Notes: generated from the sequence alone by a model not told the origin. Counted from the first letter of the stretch, positions 36,066-44,761 are shown. The stretch: 64,000 nucleotides of DNA from Pseudomonadota bacterium (GCA_039024915.1 JBCCPK010000003.1:248001-312000), one strand, 5' to 3'. Translations and numbers: made by a program.

Positions 36066-37275
36066 GGTCGGCTTCCGCAGATGCCGGCACAGCGCCGTAG
36101 CCGACCGCCTGGCGCTTCTCGGCATCAGTCAGGAAATCCGCCGCCGCGACGCGCCTCCAAAGCGCTTCGCGTTCGACCGACAGCGCTTCGATGGCATCGA
36201 GGTCGGGGCGCAACTCCAGCCGCTCTGAGGGCGACAATGGTGCGAGCCAGTGAGTAAGGCCATCGAGCACCCGCCCCAGGAGCGGAAGAACCGTCTGTCG
36301 CCACAATGCACGCTGCGCTTCGGCGAAGTTGGCGTAGGTGTTGTCGCCAGGCAGGCCCAACAGCAGCGGCGGCACCCCGAAAGCGAGCGCGATCTCGCGC
36401 ATCGCGCCATGGCGCGCTTCGAAGAAGTCCATTTCCTTGGGCGATAGCGACATGGGCTTCCATTCGAGCCCGCCTTCGAGCAGCAGCGGCCTTCCGGCGT
36501 TCTCGCCACCCTGATAGGTGGACTGCAATTCGCTCTTCAGACGCTCGAACATTTCCGCGTCCAGATGCCCCGTTCCGCCGGTGTAGACCAGCGCGCCGGA
36601 TGGCCGGGCGGCGTTGTCGAGCAACGCCTTGTTCCAGCTGTTCGCACCCTGGTGAAGGTCTATTGCCGCCCGCGCCGGCTCGAGGCAGCCAAGGCCGTAA
36701 TGGTCGTCAAGCGGGTGGAACAGCCGAATATGCGCCACAGGCATCATTCCGGTCCGCGGGTCAGGTTTGAACTCGACTGACGTCTCGCCTGCGCTGTAAC
36801 GATAGCCGGCCGGCCATCCGTCTTTGCCAGCCACGACCCGAACCCGATCCGGCCGTAGCGGATACAATTCGCAGGGCTTTTCCTCGTGGAACGCGCCCAG
36901 CAGGTAGGCATTTCCTTCAAGCATCAGGTGCGCCACGATCGTCTCGATAAGGGCGGTTCGAGACAGGTGCGAACCGGGCTGGCTGATAAGATCGAGCAGC
37001 CAATGGTCGGTGTATTCATGCTCGCGGCCGCGCAGGACCAGAGGCACGCTTGCCGCAGCGTCTGCCACCAGCCGCACAGACCGGTAGGCAACCGGGTTGC
37101 GGCAATAGGCCTGCCGGGCGAGCGAGGCGTAACCCGTATCGGTCCAGATCGGCGTGCCTGGCGACAGGAAGCCGAAACTCGGCAGGCTGGGCCGGGACAG
37201 TGGCGGGGCGCTGCGCGTCTCATCGGGCGCGGGAGATCGATCCCGCTGCGCCTTTTGCGCACGGTTGAACAGCAT
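36040..37275 (-). CDS. GTA portal protein, HK97 family (g3)
   Basis: A 411-residue portal protein. Landmarks are 'TGYASLARQAYCRNPVAYRSVRLVADAAASVPLVL' near the N-terminus, 'NAYLLGAFHEEKPCELYPLRPDRV' and 'HIRLFHPLDDHYGLGCLEPARAAIDLHQGANSWNKALLDN'. The C-terminal clip/stem region contains 'FGVPPLLLGLPGDNTYANFAEAQRALWR'. It forms the dodecameric DNA gate. The start at 37275 (MLFNRAQK) has GAAGGA 6 nt upstream; a start at 37293 is less favoured. Confidence 0.96.
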   Translation of the reverse strand: MLFNRAQKAQRDRSPAPDETRSAPPLSRPSLPSFGFLSPGTPIWTDTGYASLARQAYCRNPVAYRSVRLVADAAASVPLVLRGREHEYTDHWLLDLISQPGSHLSRTALIETIVAHLMLEGNAYLLGAFHEEKPCELYPLRPDRVRVVAGKDGWPAGYRYSAGETSVEFKPDPRTGMMPVAHIRLFHPLDDHYGLGCLEPARAAIDLHQGANSWNKALLDNAARPSGALVYTGGTGHLDAEMFERLKSELQSTYQGGENAGRPLLLEGGLEWKPMSLSPKEMDFFEARHGAMREIALAFGVPPLLLGLPGDNTYANFAEAQRALWRQTVLPLLGRVLDGLTHWLAPLSPSERLELRPDLDAIEALSVEREALWRRVAAADFLTDAEKRQAVGYGAVPASAEADREHEQTLD

Positions 37276-37308
37276 TGGGTTTCCTTCTCTCAAAAAGCGG
37301 CGGTTGGC

Positions 37309-38640
37309 CTAGACTGTTCGTAGGCGCGGCGGCTGCCGCGCCCCGCCGAGTTCGGTCAGCGCCCAGACCAGCGCATCGAGCCGGTCTGGTGAGCGGCCGG
37401 GCACCGACAGACCATCTGGCCCGAAGTCGAGCATCTCATCCTCCAAAGCCGCCATGGCCCCGACATGATGCACACGGCCCTGGGCATACAGGTATGCAAT
37501 CGGTTCGGCGCGCAGCCACTTGCCTTTGCTGGCGCGTACCAATTTGACGGGAATGTCGACGCCCGCTTCTGCGAGGACCGCACGGACCATGTCGCCTCCC
37601 TGATTGGCCTCCGCGACGACCAGATCGGCCTCCAGCGAACGAAACAGCGCAACCGCCGCCCTCGCCCAGACCTCTGGCCGCGCCGCCTCCTGTGTCGCGT
37701 CGGCCAAGACAGCGAAGCCGCCATCCTCCATGCGGCCGCAGGCAACAATCCCGCACGCGTTGGAGCGGCTGTGCGACGAAGCCGGCGGGTCGACCGCAAC
37801 GATGATCCTGCCGACCGCCGGTGGCTCATGGAGCCGTGCCGCATCGATCTGTTCACGCGACCACAGGCTATCGGCGCGATCCTCGATCAACTCACCATCG
37901 ACCTCCTGGCGGTAAAGCCGCGAGCCCGCATAGGCTTCGTCCAGCGCCTTCATGAAACCGTCAGCCAAAAAGGCCGCGTTGCTTGCGGTGCGCGCCCGGC
38001 TGACAACGCAGGACGGATCGGCCATCAGCCGTTTCACCAGCGGCGTCGGTCGCGGAGTTGTGGTCACCACGCAGCGCGGATTGCTGCCAAGCCGAAGCCC
38101 CAAAGCGAGCTGATCGAAAGTGGCCTCGTCCAGCCTCCACTTTCCAATTTCATCGCACCATGCCGCGTCGAATTGCGAGCCGCGCAGTGCCTCCGGATCT
38201 TCGGCGGAATACAGCCGCGCCACCGCGCCATTGTCCCAGACAAGCCGCTTGCGGCTTGCCTCATAACGCGGGCGGCTCCAAGGCGGTGCGATCGACAGCA
38301 GCCCCGACACCCCCGAAACCATGACTTCTCGAGCATCAGCGAACGTCTCGCCGACCAAAGCGATGGTCCCGCAGGCGGAGCTGGCGTAGCCATCCCGGCC
38401 TTCGACCGCGCCGCGCACCCATTCGGCGCCCGCACGCGTCTTGCCCGCTCCCCTGCCCCCCATGAGCATCCAGGTACGCCAGGATTTCGGCGGCGGTCGC
38501 TGATCGGGCCGCGCCCAAGCGTCCCAATCGAAGTAGAGCCGCAGCACTTCCTCATTGTTCAGCTTGCCCAGAATCTGCGGGCTCATCTTCCGCTTCGCTG
38601 AGGCGATCAAGGCGTTCCGCAAGAAGGTGGCGGAAGGCAT
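37309..38640 (-). CDS. GTA large terminase (g2)
   Basis: A 443-residue packaging motor. The Walker A GGRGAGKT is at about 61-68, the Walker B-like 'FDAAWCDEIGKW' at about 155-165, and an RNase H-type nuclease domain starts near 'IIVAVDPPASS' with a later acidic residue in 'DLVVAEANQGGD'. GTAs package essentially random host DNA by a headful mechanism. The ATG at 38640 has AAGGAG 10 nt upstream; an alternative ATG at 38586 would shorten it by 18 residues and reduce the overlap with g1. Confidence 0.95.
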   Translation of the reverse strand: MPSATFLRNALIASAKRKMSPQILGKLNNEEVLRLYFDWDAWARPDQRPPPKSWRTWMLMGGRGAGKTRAGAEWVRGAVEGRDGYASSACGTIALVGETFADAREVMVSGVSGLLSIAPPWSRPRYEASRKRLVWDNGAVARLYSAEDPEALRGSQFDAAWCDEIGKWRLDEATFDQLALGLRLGSNPRCVVTTTPRPTPLVKRLMADPSCVVSRARTASNAAFLADGFMKALDEAYAGSRLYRQEVDGELIEDRADSLWSREQIDAARLHEPPAVGRIIVAVDPPASSHSRSNACGIVACGRMEDGGFAVLADATQEAARPEVWARAAVALFRSLEADLVVAEANQGGDMVRAVLAEAGVDIPVKLVRASKGKWLRAEPIAYLYAQGRVHHVGAMAALEDEMLDFGPDGLSVPGRSPDRLDALVWALTELGGARQPPRLRTV

Positions 38641-39211
38641 CGTTATCGATCTCCTTATCCTCGGTTTTGGCCGTAGTCGTGCGCTTTTCGTCAGCCAAGC
38701 GGTCGGCTTGCTCCAACATGTCGCTGAGCTGATCGAGGGCGCGCGCCATCGCAGTCAGGGCCTTGGCATCACGCTCCACGTGGCTTGCATCGTGGGCGAG
38801 GCTTTCAGCTTCGATCGCAATGATGTGCTCTTCCAGCGTGTGGAACAGCCGCGCGGCCAATTCCGCTCGCTTTTCGAGCGCTGCAAATGGTTGAGCGCTC
38901 ACCGGCTGCCGTGAACGCGGGTCCGCCGCGCTACGCCGCTGGGCCCAGCCCTCATGCGCCATGCGGCGATACAGGCGGTCCTTACTGACCTTGTAGAGTT
39001 CTTGCAGCTTGATGACGGCTTCAGTACCGTGCTCGTACTCATAGCGCAGCCGCCGCCAGCCATCCTCATCGTCTTCGGCGAGCCGATCGTCGGCGCAGTC
39101 TTGCACATCATCATCCGCCTCAGCCGCTTCCGACTCCACGGGACGTGTTCCCGCGCTCGACAGTTTGTCTTTGCCACTGAGAGGTTCCGGCCGTGGCTGC
39201 TCGGGTTCCAT
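38552..39211 (-). CDS. GTA small terminase (g1)
   Basis: A protein of about 219 residues. The acidic N-terminal third ('EADDDVQDCADDRLAEDDEDGW') is followed by a helix-turn-helix-like segment 'LQELYKVSKDRLYRRMAHEGWAQRR' that should bind DNA, and then a long helical region ('LAARLFHTLEEHIIAIEAES', 'LTAMARALDQLSDMLEQADRL'). The last part overlaps g2. Assigned by position and the 'LYKVSKDRLYRRMAHEGW' motif. A TTG at 39220 with AGGAG 4 nt upstream is a possible better start than the ATG at 39211. First gene of the cluster, 62 bp downstream of an intrinsic terminator. Confidence 0.88.
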   Translation of the reverse strand: MEPEQPRPEPLSGKDKLSSAGTRPVESEAAEADDDVQDCADDRLAEDDEDGWRRLRYEYEHGTEAVIKLQELYKVSKDRLYRRMAHEGWAQRRSAADPRSRQPVSAQPFAALEKRAELAARLFHTLEEHIIAIEAESLAHDASHVERDAKALTAMARALDQLSDMLEQADRLADEKRTTTAKTEDKEIDNDAFRHLLAERLDRLSEAEDEPADSGQAEQ

Positions 39212-39272
39212 GTCGATCAAACAGTCTCCTCGGCCCCGCGCAGCGCAGCGCAAACGGCCCTGCAGCAGGCAC

Positions 39273-39306
39273 AAAAAAAGCGACCGACGTCTGGCGTGGT
39301 CGCTTT
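39273..39306 (-). terminator. Intrinsic terminator upstream of the first GTA gene
   Basis: AAAGCGACC (39306-39298) pairs with GGTCGCTTT (39285-39277) in the minus-strand transcript, with three further inner pairs (ACG/CGT), followed by a run of seven T's ending at 39273. It faces toward the GTA operon. It lies about 75 nt downstream of the predicted transcription start and 62 bp before the g1 ATG. It could end the YcgN-family transcript, end a small RNA, or act as an attenuator for the GTA operon. Confidence 0.85.
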
Positions 39307-39382
39307 GGCAATCTTCATAATTTTGAGATTATCGCGTTCTCTGGCGCCCTCCGTCGGTCGGCTAGCCCACTTCTGCGATGAT
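39273..39382 (-). ncRNA. Candidate 110-nt leader RNA or small RNA upstream of the GTA genes
   Basis: The sequence between the predicted start of the promoter at 39389-39417 and the intrinsic terminator is about 110 nt. Inside it CGACCGACG (39360-39352) is perfectly complementary to CGTCGGTCG in the 3' arm of the terminator (39289-39281), offering a competing pairing. AATCT and AGATT around an AU-rich loop form a further small hairpin. It may be a free-standing trans-acting RNA or the attenuating leader of the GTA message. No known family recognised. Confidence 0.55.
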
Positions 39383-39388
39383 GTCAGA

Positions 39389-39417
39389 TGTATAACCGAT
39401 CACCGCGCGGTGGTCAA
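39389..39417 (-). promoter_or_regulatory. Promoter with 18-bp near-palindromic operator upstream of the GTA cluster
   Basis: Minus-strand -35 TTGACC (39417-39412), a 17-nt spacer and -10 TATACA (39394-39389) form the best sigma70-like promoter I found in the window. The spacer carries the palindrome GATCACCGCGCGGTGGTC (39398-39415) with one mismatched pair, centred between the boxes as expected for a repressor or a spacer-binding activator. Transcription should start near 39382 and run into the leader, the terminator and then g1. Confidence 0.65.
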
Positions 39418-39484
39418 GGATTATTTTCCTATTTTCTGCTCACAACCGTAAGCAACGGCCCCCGCAGCACCAGATCACGGGTGT

Positions 39485-40180
39485 TCACGGCTGATCCGGA
39501 ACATCATCGTCGGGCCAGTTGACGATGAAGCCTTCAAGGTCGTCTTCGTCGATATCGTCTTCGCTGAACACGCGTCCAGCCGCTGAGACCCCGGCGAGCT
39601 TGACCGTCTCGGGGTCGCCCGAGATCAGCGGGTGCCACCAGGCGAGCCCGCGCCCTTCTGCCAGCCGCCGATAAGCGCAGGTTGGGGGCAGCCAGGGCGA
39701 GGTGCGCGCCATTTCCGGCGTGATCGCCAGACAGTCGGGCACACGCTGGAATCGATTGGCATAATCGCTGCACTTTCCAGTCCTCGTGTCGAGCAATGTG
39801 CAGCTGACGCACGTAAACGCGATGGCACCTGTGTCGATATCCTCGAGTTTCGACAGGCAGCATCGCCCGCAACCGTCACATAGGCTTTCCCACTGCTTGG
39901 TGCTCATCTCTTCAAGCGACAAACGCTCCCAGAACGGCGCATCATGCCTCGGTCGCGGGGCTGCTTGGCGGTGCTTTGCTTGCCGATTTTCCTGTTCATC
40001 TGCATGACCGAAGCTGTCCGAGCCTTGCGGCTGCGATGAAGGGTCGGCGCTTTGGGTGCAGTCATCGCGCGGGGCTGCGCCGCTCTTTTCGGGCCCACCG
40101 CCGGGTTCAAACGGGCTTGCCTGTTGTTTTGCGGTCGCTCTCACGGTGCGAATTGCCCTGTTTTGCGTGATATCCGTCAC
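39485..40180 (-). CDS. YcgN-family cysteine-cluster protein (UPF0260/YkgJ-type) with N-terminal extension
   Basis: The conserved part begins at '[34 protein letters not shown]' and contains the CxxCxxCC cluster plus later cysteines in '[11 protein letters not shown]' and '[11 protein letters not shown]', a probable zinc or iron site; about 150 residues match the usual family size. Another 80 polar, Pro/Gln/Asp-rich residues precede it when read from the ATG at 40180. No ATG or GTG lies close to the conserved start, so the extension is either real and disordered or the true start is an unusual codon. Divergent from the penicillin-binding protein gene. Confidence 0.85.
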   Translation of the reverse strand: MTDITQNRAIRTVRATAKQQASPFEPGGGPEKSGAAPRDDCTQSADPSSQPQGSDSFGHADEQENRQAKHRQAAPRPRHDAPFWERLSLEEMSTKQWESLCDGCGRCCLSKLEDIDTGAIAFTCVSCTLLDTRTGKCSDYANRFQRVPDCLAITPEMARTSPWLPPTCAYRRLAEGRGLAWWHPLISGDPETVKLAGVSAAGRVFSEDDIDEDDLEGFIVNWPDDDVPDQP

Positions 40181-40323
40181 AGCACTTCACCATGGCGCAG
40201 AAAAGTCGCGTGGTGCGACCGTTGGAGCCTTGGAACCTTGTTTGCTCTTCTGTAGACCCTGAGAAGCGAAATTCAACGCTTTTGCCATGCTGACGTCTTC
40301 AACATAATCGTGCCCAGCCGATA

Positions 40324-42579
40324 ATGAGCCAATCAGACGACCAGAACCGATATGAGCGAGATCCGATCGAGCCCAGTGGCATCGATTACGATGATCCGGC
40401 TTATCGTGTCCCCGATCCGGTGAAATATGAGCCGAAGACCGGGGTGGTGTCGCCCATTGAAATCGATGCAGCGCTCGATACCGGCCTATTCAAGTTGCGC
40501 CGGTTCCTGGCGACTGGATTGATGGCGGTACGGTCGTTTTTTGACCTCTTCAAGGTGCGTGGGACGCGCCGCTTTGCCGTCGAAGTGCTCGACGAAGTGG
40601 CCACTTTCGGGGTTATCGGAGCGGTTTTCGCGCTTGTTCTGGCCATTCCAGCGTTCGAAAAACTCGACACAGATTGGCGGACGCAGAACAATTTTGCGAT
40701 CACGATTTTCGACCGCAACGGCAATGAGTTGGGGCGTCGCGGCGTCCTGTTGAACGATACGGTGCCGCTGGAAGAGCTTCCCGATCATTTGATCCAGGCG
40801 ACGCTTGCCACCGAGGATCGTCGCTTCTACCTGCATTTTGGCATCGATTTTGTTGGCACGTTTCGCGCGCTGATCGCCAACGTTCGCGAAGGCGGCGTTG
40901 TTCAGGGTGGTTCATCGATCACCCAACAGCTGGCGAAAAACCTTTTCCTGTCGAACGAGCGCACTTTGATGCGCAAGATCACGGAGGCGTTTCTGTCGCT
41001 TTGGCTCGAAGCCAACCTCACCAAGGATGAGATTCTGAAGCTTTACCTTGATCGCGCCTATATGGGTGGGGGTGCGTTTGGCGTCGTGGCGGCCGCCGAT
41101 TTTTATTTCGATAAGGATGTGCGCGACCTCACCCTCGCCGAATCCGCGATGCTGGCGGGACTGTACAAAGCCCCGGCAGGTTTCGCGCCGCACCGTAACC
41201 TCGCCGCCGCACGGCTGCGTGCCTCCGAAGTGCTCGACAATATGGTCGAAGCGGGCTTCCTGACAGACGGCCAAATTCTGTTCTCAAAACTCAATCCGGC
41301 GAGCGCGGTTTTGCGCGAAACCGAAGATGCACCGAACCACTTCCTTGATTGGATCTACGAGGAAGTCGTCGCCATAGCACCGCCAGGCGCGCGCATTTTG
41401 GAGGTCACAACAACGCTCGACCCAGCGCTGCAAGCGGCGAGCGAGCGGGCCGTTCTGACCAATCTGAATTCGCAAGGCTCAGCTTACCGGGTCAGCGAGG
41501 CGGCGGCCGTCCTGATGGAAAATGATGGCGCGGTGCGCGCCATGGTCGGTGGTCGCGATTATGGCCGCAGTCAGTTTAATCGTGCCGTCCATGCCCTGCG
41601 CCAGCCCGGATCGGCGTTCAAGGCGTTTGTCTACGCCGCCGCGCTTGAGAACGGTTATTCGCCGCAATCGGTCATGGTAGACGGCCCGATCAACATCGGA
41701 GGCTGGAGCCCGCGCAACTACGGCCGCAGTTTTTCCGGTCGGGTGACCTTTCAACGGGCGCTTGCCCGCTCGATCAACACCATCCCGGTGCGTATCGCCG
41801 AAGCAATCGGTCGCGACCGGATCGTCGATACAGCCCATGAGATGGGCATTCGTTCGGAGCTTCCCATCAGCCGGCCCTTGCCGCTCGGCGTTGCGGAAGT
41901 GACGGTTCTCGACATGGCCAGCGCTTATGCGTCGCTCGCCAATGGCGGCTACCGCGCGACAGGTTACGGGGTGCGAGAGATGCGCACCCTTGATGGCGAG
42001 GTTGTCTGGTCGCGTGCTGAAGACGGTCCGCGCCAGCCGCGTGTCATCGCTGCGCAGACCGCTCGCGGTATGAACCAGATGCTCAATCAGGTGATCAACG
42101 CCGGTACGGCGCGGCGCGCTCAGCTCCCCGGTATCACCGCCTCAGGCAAGACAGGGACCACCCAGGCCTACCGCGATGCCTGGTTCATCGGTTACACCGG
42201 CCGGTATACGGCAAGCGTCTGGTACGGCAATGATGATTTCAGTACCACCCGGAACCTGACCGGCGGGCGGCTGCCGGCCATGACGTGGCAAACGATCATG
42301 CAGGCAGCGCACCGAGGAATTGCCCCACCGCCTATGCCCGGAATAGATGTCGCGATCGAAAACCGGGTTGAGCTGCAGGTCGCGGACGCAGCAACGCAGA
42401 TCGATGAAAATGCCGACCGTGATTTGTCCAGTGGGCTGACGCTGGTGCTTGAAGGCGTTGCTCAACGGTTTGGTCCGATGGAGCCGGGGCGCGCCGCCGC
42501 ACCAACCGATGACGGCGCAACCGAAGAGGCAATCGGCACCTTCGGATCGGCTACGCCTCAAGCAGAGCAAGCCAACTGA
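40324..42579 (+). CDS. Class A penicillin-binding protein (glycosyltransferase/transpeptidase)
   Basis: A 751-residue bifunctional peptidoglycan synthase. A cytoplasmic tail of about 90 residues, a transmembrane anchor at about 93-111, and a GT51 domain with catalytic Glu164 in 'ATEDRRFYLHFGID' and 'QGGSSITQQLAKNLFL' come first. The transpeptidase domain has SxxK at Ser430-Lys433 ('GSAFKAF'), an SxN-type motif in 'ALARSINTIPV' and KTG at about 609 ('SGKTGTTQAYRDAWFIGYTG'). It polymerises and cross-links the wall. Followed after 4 bp by the DUF1214 gene. Confidence 0.95.
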   Translation: MSQSDDQNRYERDPIEPSGIDYDDPAYRVPDPVKYEPKTGVVSPIEIDAALDTGLFKLRRFLATGLMAVRSFFDLFKVRGTRRFAVEVLDEVATFGVIGAVFALVLAIPAFEKLDTDWRTQNNFAITIFDRNGNELGRRGVLLNDTVPLEELPDHLIQATLATEDRRFYLHFGIDFVGTFRALIANVREGGVVQGGSSITQQLAKNLFLSNERTLMRKITEAFLSLWLEANLTKDEILKLYLDRAYMGGGAFGVVAAADFYFDKDVRDLTLAESAMLAGLYKAPAGFAPHRNLAAARLRASEVLDNMVEAGFLTDGQILFSKLNPASAVLRETEDAPNHFLDWIYEEVVAIAPPGARILEVTTTLDPALQAASERAVLTNLNSQGSAYRVSEAAAVLMENDGAVRAMVGGRDYGRSQFNRAVHALRQPGSAFKAFVYAAALENGYSPQSVMVDGPINIGGWSPRNYGRSFSGRVTFQRALARSINTIPVRIAEAIGRDRIVDTAHEMGIRSELPISRPLPLGVAEVTVLDMASAYASLANGGYRATGYGVREMRTLDGEVVWSRAEDGPRQPRVIAAQTARGMNQMLNQVINAGTARRAQLPGITASGKTGTTQAYRDAWFIGYTGRYTASVWYGNDDFSTTRNLTGGRLPAMTWQTIMQAAHRGIAPPPMPGIDVAIENRVELQVADAATQIDENADRDLSSGLTLVLEGVAQRFGPMEPGRAAAPTDDGATEEAIGTFGSATPQAEQAN

Positions 42580-42583
42580 GGCC

Positions 42584-43189
42584 ATGTCGCGGCTGCTGTG
42601 GCTCCTGTCGGTCGCGCTGACGGCGGCGATTTTGGGAACCGCCTCGGCGATCTACGCAAGCCAAACCATCAAACCAACCGGCATGATCCGCATCGGTCCG
42701 TGGGAGGCTGTGCGGGCGGTTGGCGACTCAGCCGCCGACCCGTACGCTCATGCCTATATCGCCAGTTCCGGTCAGTTGCCGCCGGGGACAGCGGAAGGTT
42801 TGCGGTTTGTCGCGACAACATCGTCAGATGGCCGAGCCATAAGGCCGGACTGTTCCGTCCTCTTGTCCGGTGAGGTGGAAATCGCCCGATTATGGACCTT
42901 GTCGATCCTTGCGCCGGATGGCCTGCCGACAAGCGACGGCAGCCCATTGGCGGTCCGTCGCAACACCGCACCGACAGTGCATAGCCGGGATATCGTCTAC
43001 CGCAGTGACGGCGGGTTCGACCTGACGATCGGACCCAGCCCGCGCACGCCGAACACGCTCCTGTTGCGCACGCAGGAGCCGGTCAGCCTTGTCCTGCACG
43101 TCTACGATGGCGCGATAAGCACAGCACCGGACAGTGGCGCGGCCGCTCTGCCGACCATATCGGTCGGCACGGACAACCCGGACTGCTAA
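42584..43189 (+). CDS. DUF1214 domain envelope protein
   Basis: A 201-residue protein. An N-terminal anchor/signal helix at about 3-22 is followed by a DUF1214-type beta domain ('IRIGPWEAVRAVGDSAADPYAHAYIASSGQLP' and the terminal 'GGFDLTIGPSPRTPNTLLL'). The start at 42584, 4 bp after the PBP stop, is preferred over an in-frame start inside the PBP gene. It lies with the next gene in a conserved rhizobial pair downstream of a PBP. Function unknown. Confidence 0.8.
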   Translation: MSRLLWLLSVALTAAILGTASAIYASQTIKPTGMIRIGPWEAVRAVGDSAADPYAHAYIASSGQLPPGTAEGLRFVATTSSDGRAIRPDCSVLLSGEVEIARLWTLSILAPDGLPTSDGSPLAVRRNTAPTVHSRDIVYRSDGGFDLTIGPSPRTPNTLLLRTQEPVSLVLHVYDGAISTAPDSGAAALPTISVGTDNPDC

Positions 43190-43198
43190 GGGTTCACG

Positions 43199-43930
43199 AT
43201 GGCGCGCGGCAACCCGAAAAACACTGATGATACAAAGACATCGCTCTCTGTGTTCAGCATATGGGCGGGGACCACGCTTGCGGTGGCCGCGTTGGTACAC
43301 CTTCTGGTGGTCTTTGCGCTACCAACCATCGGCCGGGCCATTCAGATCGAGACGATCCTCCCAGCCGGGGAGGATGGACCGGCCTTTTTCAGCGATTCCG
43401 ACGGGGCGATCGCAAGCCGCTTTCGCTTTGGTGACGCAAGGCAGGACACAGCCTACTGCGCTTTCGACCTTGAAGACGGAGCCGTCAGGGTCGCAGGCGA
43501 GCTGGATGCGCCTTTCTGGTCGATTTCGGTGCATACGCCCAGCGGCCTGGTGGTCGGATCAGTCAACCATCGTGCGGCGAGTGGTGGACGATTGGAGTTG
43601 ATCGTCATGACGCCTGAAGCTGCGACTGATCTGAACGCCCGGGGCGCCGTGATCTCACCGGACGCGCTGATCGTGGAGATGGACCAACCGCGCGGCCTTG
43701 CGCGTATATCGGGCTTGGCAACGTTCGAAGCCCTTCGCCCGGCGCTGCGCAACGATCTGGAGCAAACGGTATGCGAACTCGCAACGTTTTCGTTTGTTCC
43801 GCCGGTTGAGACAGAGCCGGACGCGCCGCAGTCGCAACAACCGCAAAGGCGCCGTGAAGGCGTTCCCTCGCCGGTGCCGCGGCCAATCCAGCAGAATGAT
43901 ACACCGGCCGCGACCCCGCCTAGCGAGTGA
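43199..43930 (+). CDS. DUF1254-type (COG5402-like) membrane-anchored protein
   Basis: A 243-residue protein with one N-terminal transmembrane helix at about 22-45 and a periplasmic beta-rich domain ('YCAFDLEDGAVRVAGELDAPFWSISVHTPSGLVVGSVNHRAA', 'GGRLELIVMTPEAATDLNARG'). The Pro/Gln-rich C-terminal tail appears disordered. Partner of the preceding DUF1214 protein by position (9-bp gap). The DUF1254 label is from context and general pattern; moderately sure. Confidence 0.65.
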   Translation: MARGNPKNTDDTKTSLSVFSIWAGTTLAVAALVHLLVVFALPTIGRAIQIETILPAGEDGPAFFSDSDGAIASRFRFGDARQDTAYCAFDLEDGAVRVAGELDAPFWSISVHTPSGLVVGSVNHRAASGGRLELIVMTPEAATDLNARGAVISPDALIVEMDQPRGLARISGLATFEALRPALRNDLEQTVCELATFSFVPPVETEPDAPQSQQPQRRREGVPSPVPRPIQQNDTPAATPPSE

Positions 43931-43954
43931 CGCCCGGCGAACCGCCGCCCGCGA

Positions 43955-44761
43955 TCAGGCCTTGGTGACGAGCGCCATCAGATCGACAGGCTGAGATGGC
44001 GACGCGATTGGCGCATCGAGGCCGGCGGCAAACCGCTGATCAAGCTCCAGCGCCTCCAGGATCATCACCTCAAAGGCATGAAGGCGCTCGATGACCAGGT
44101 CAGCTTGGCTTGATGGTGTTTCGATCATCAGCCGGTCGAGGGCATAGCGATACGCGTACAGGCGGAACAGGAGGGCGCGCTTAACCCAAGCGAACTGTCG
44201 CTGATTTTCAGAGATCCGCCCATACGCCGCGGTCAGTTCGCCCGGTTCTATGTCGCCCAGAGCCATTACCGCGGCTAACCGGCGGCGATCGGCGTCCCGT
44301 ACGCGCTGAACAACCGCAAAATAAGGGGCAATGGCCGCCATATCCTTGGCGGCATCATCGGCGAGGCGCGCATAGCGTACATCGCTTGACCGGTAGTGCG
44401 CGCCGGACAGCAAATGAGCGTAGCGTTCGGGCGGCAGGATCAGGTCAAGCCGCCGCACGATCTCCGCACGTTGCAGCTGAGCGGCTGTTCGACCCAACCA
44501 GTCCTCGGCATGGGCGGGGGCGACGAGCGTCCAGCCCAGATTGCGCAGCAAGCGTTCGTCATCTGTGTAATTGAAGTGGGAGACCGGCTCTCGCGCAAAC
44601 CGTGTGCTCCAGTAGCCAGCAACCGGGAGGACCTGATCGTTGATCACGCTGGGGCGTTCGCGACCCAGATCTCCCGGGCGTGAGCACGCGGCCGCAGACA
44701 GGGCTGCGGCCATTGCGATCACGACGCCAAGGCCCCTAAAATGGCTCTTGCCGCCCAGCAT
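43955..44761 (-). CDS. Putative lipoprotein of unknown function
   Basis: A 268-residue protein whose N-terminus is a signal peptide with lipobox 'LSAAACS' (Cys26). The mature part is helical and Arg/Ala-rich ('RYAHLLSGAHYRSSDVRYARLADDAAKDMAAIAPYFAVVQRVRDADRRRL', 'VKRALLFRLYAYRYALDRLMIE'). No family recognised. The start at 44761 puts the signal peptide at the beginning; the frame is open upstream but non-coding in character. A 13-bp perfect palindrome lies 2 bp before the ATG. Confidence 0.72.
   Translation of the reverse strand: MLGGKSHFRGLGVVIAMAAALSAAACSRPGDLGRERPSVINDQVLPVAGYWSTRFAREPVSHFNYTDDERLLRNLGWTLVAPAHAEDWLGRTAAQLQRAEIVRRLDLILPPERYAHLLSGAHYRSSDVRYARLADDAAKDMAAIAPYFAVVQRVRDADRRRLAAVMALGDIEPGELTAAYGRISENQRQFAWVKRALLFRLYAYRYALDRLMIETPSSQADLVIERLHAFEVMILEALELDQRFAAGLDAPIASPSQPVDLMALVTKA

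Noticed and set aside
37465-38601. Long plus-strand frame (378 codons) antisense to the large terminase gene
   Set aside because: Composition is Arg/His/Pro-rich with no domain, and the opposite strand encodes a clear terminase. It is a GC-rich shadow frame.
24936-39211. Possibility that the head-tail cluster is an ordinary prophage
   Set aside because: There is no integrase, repressor, replication or lysis module and no attachment repeats. Gene order and families are those of RcGTA-type gene transfer agents, and composition matches the chromosome.
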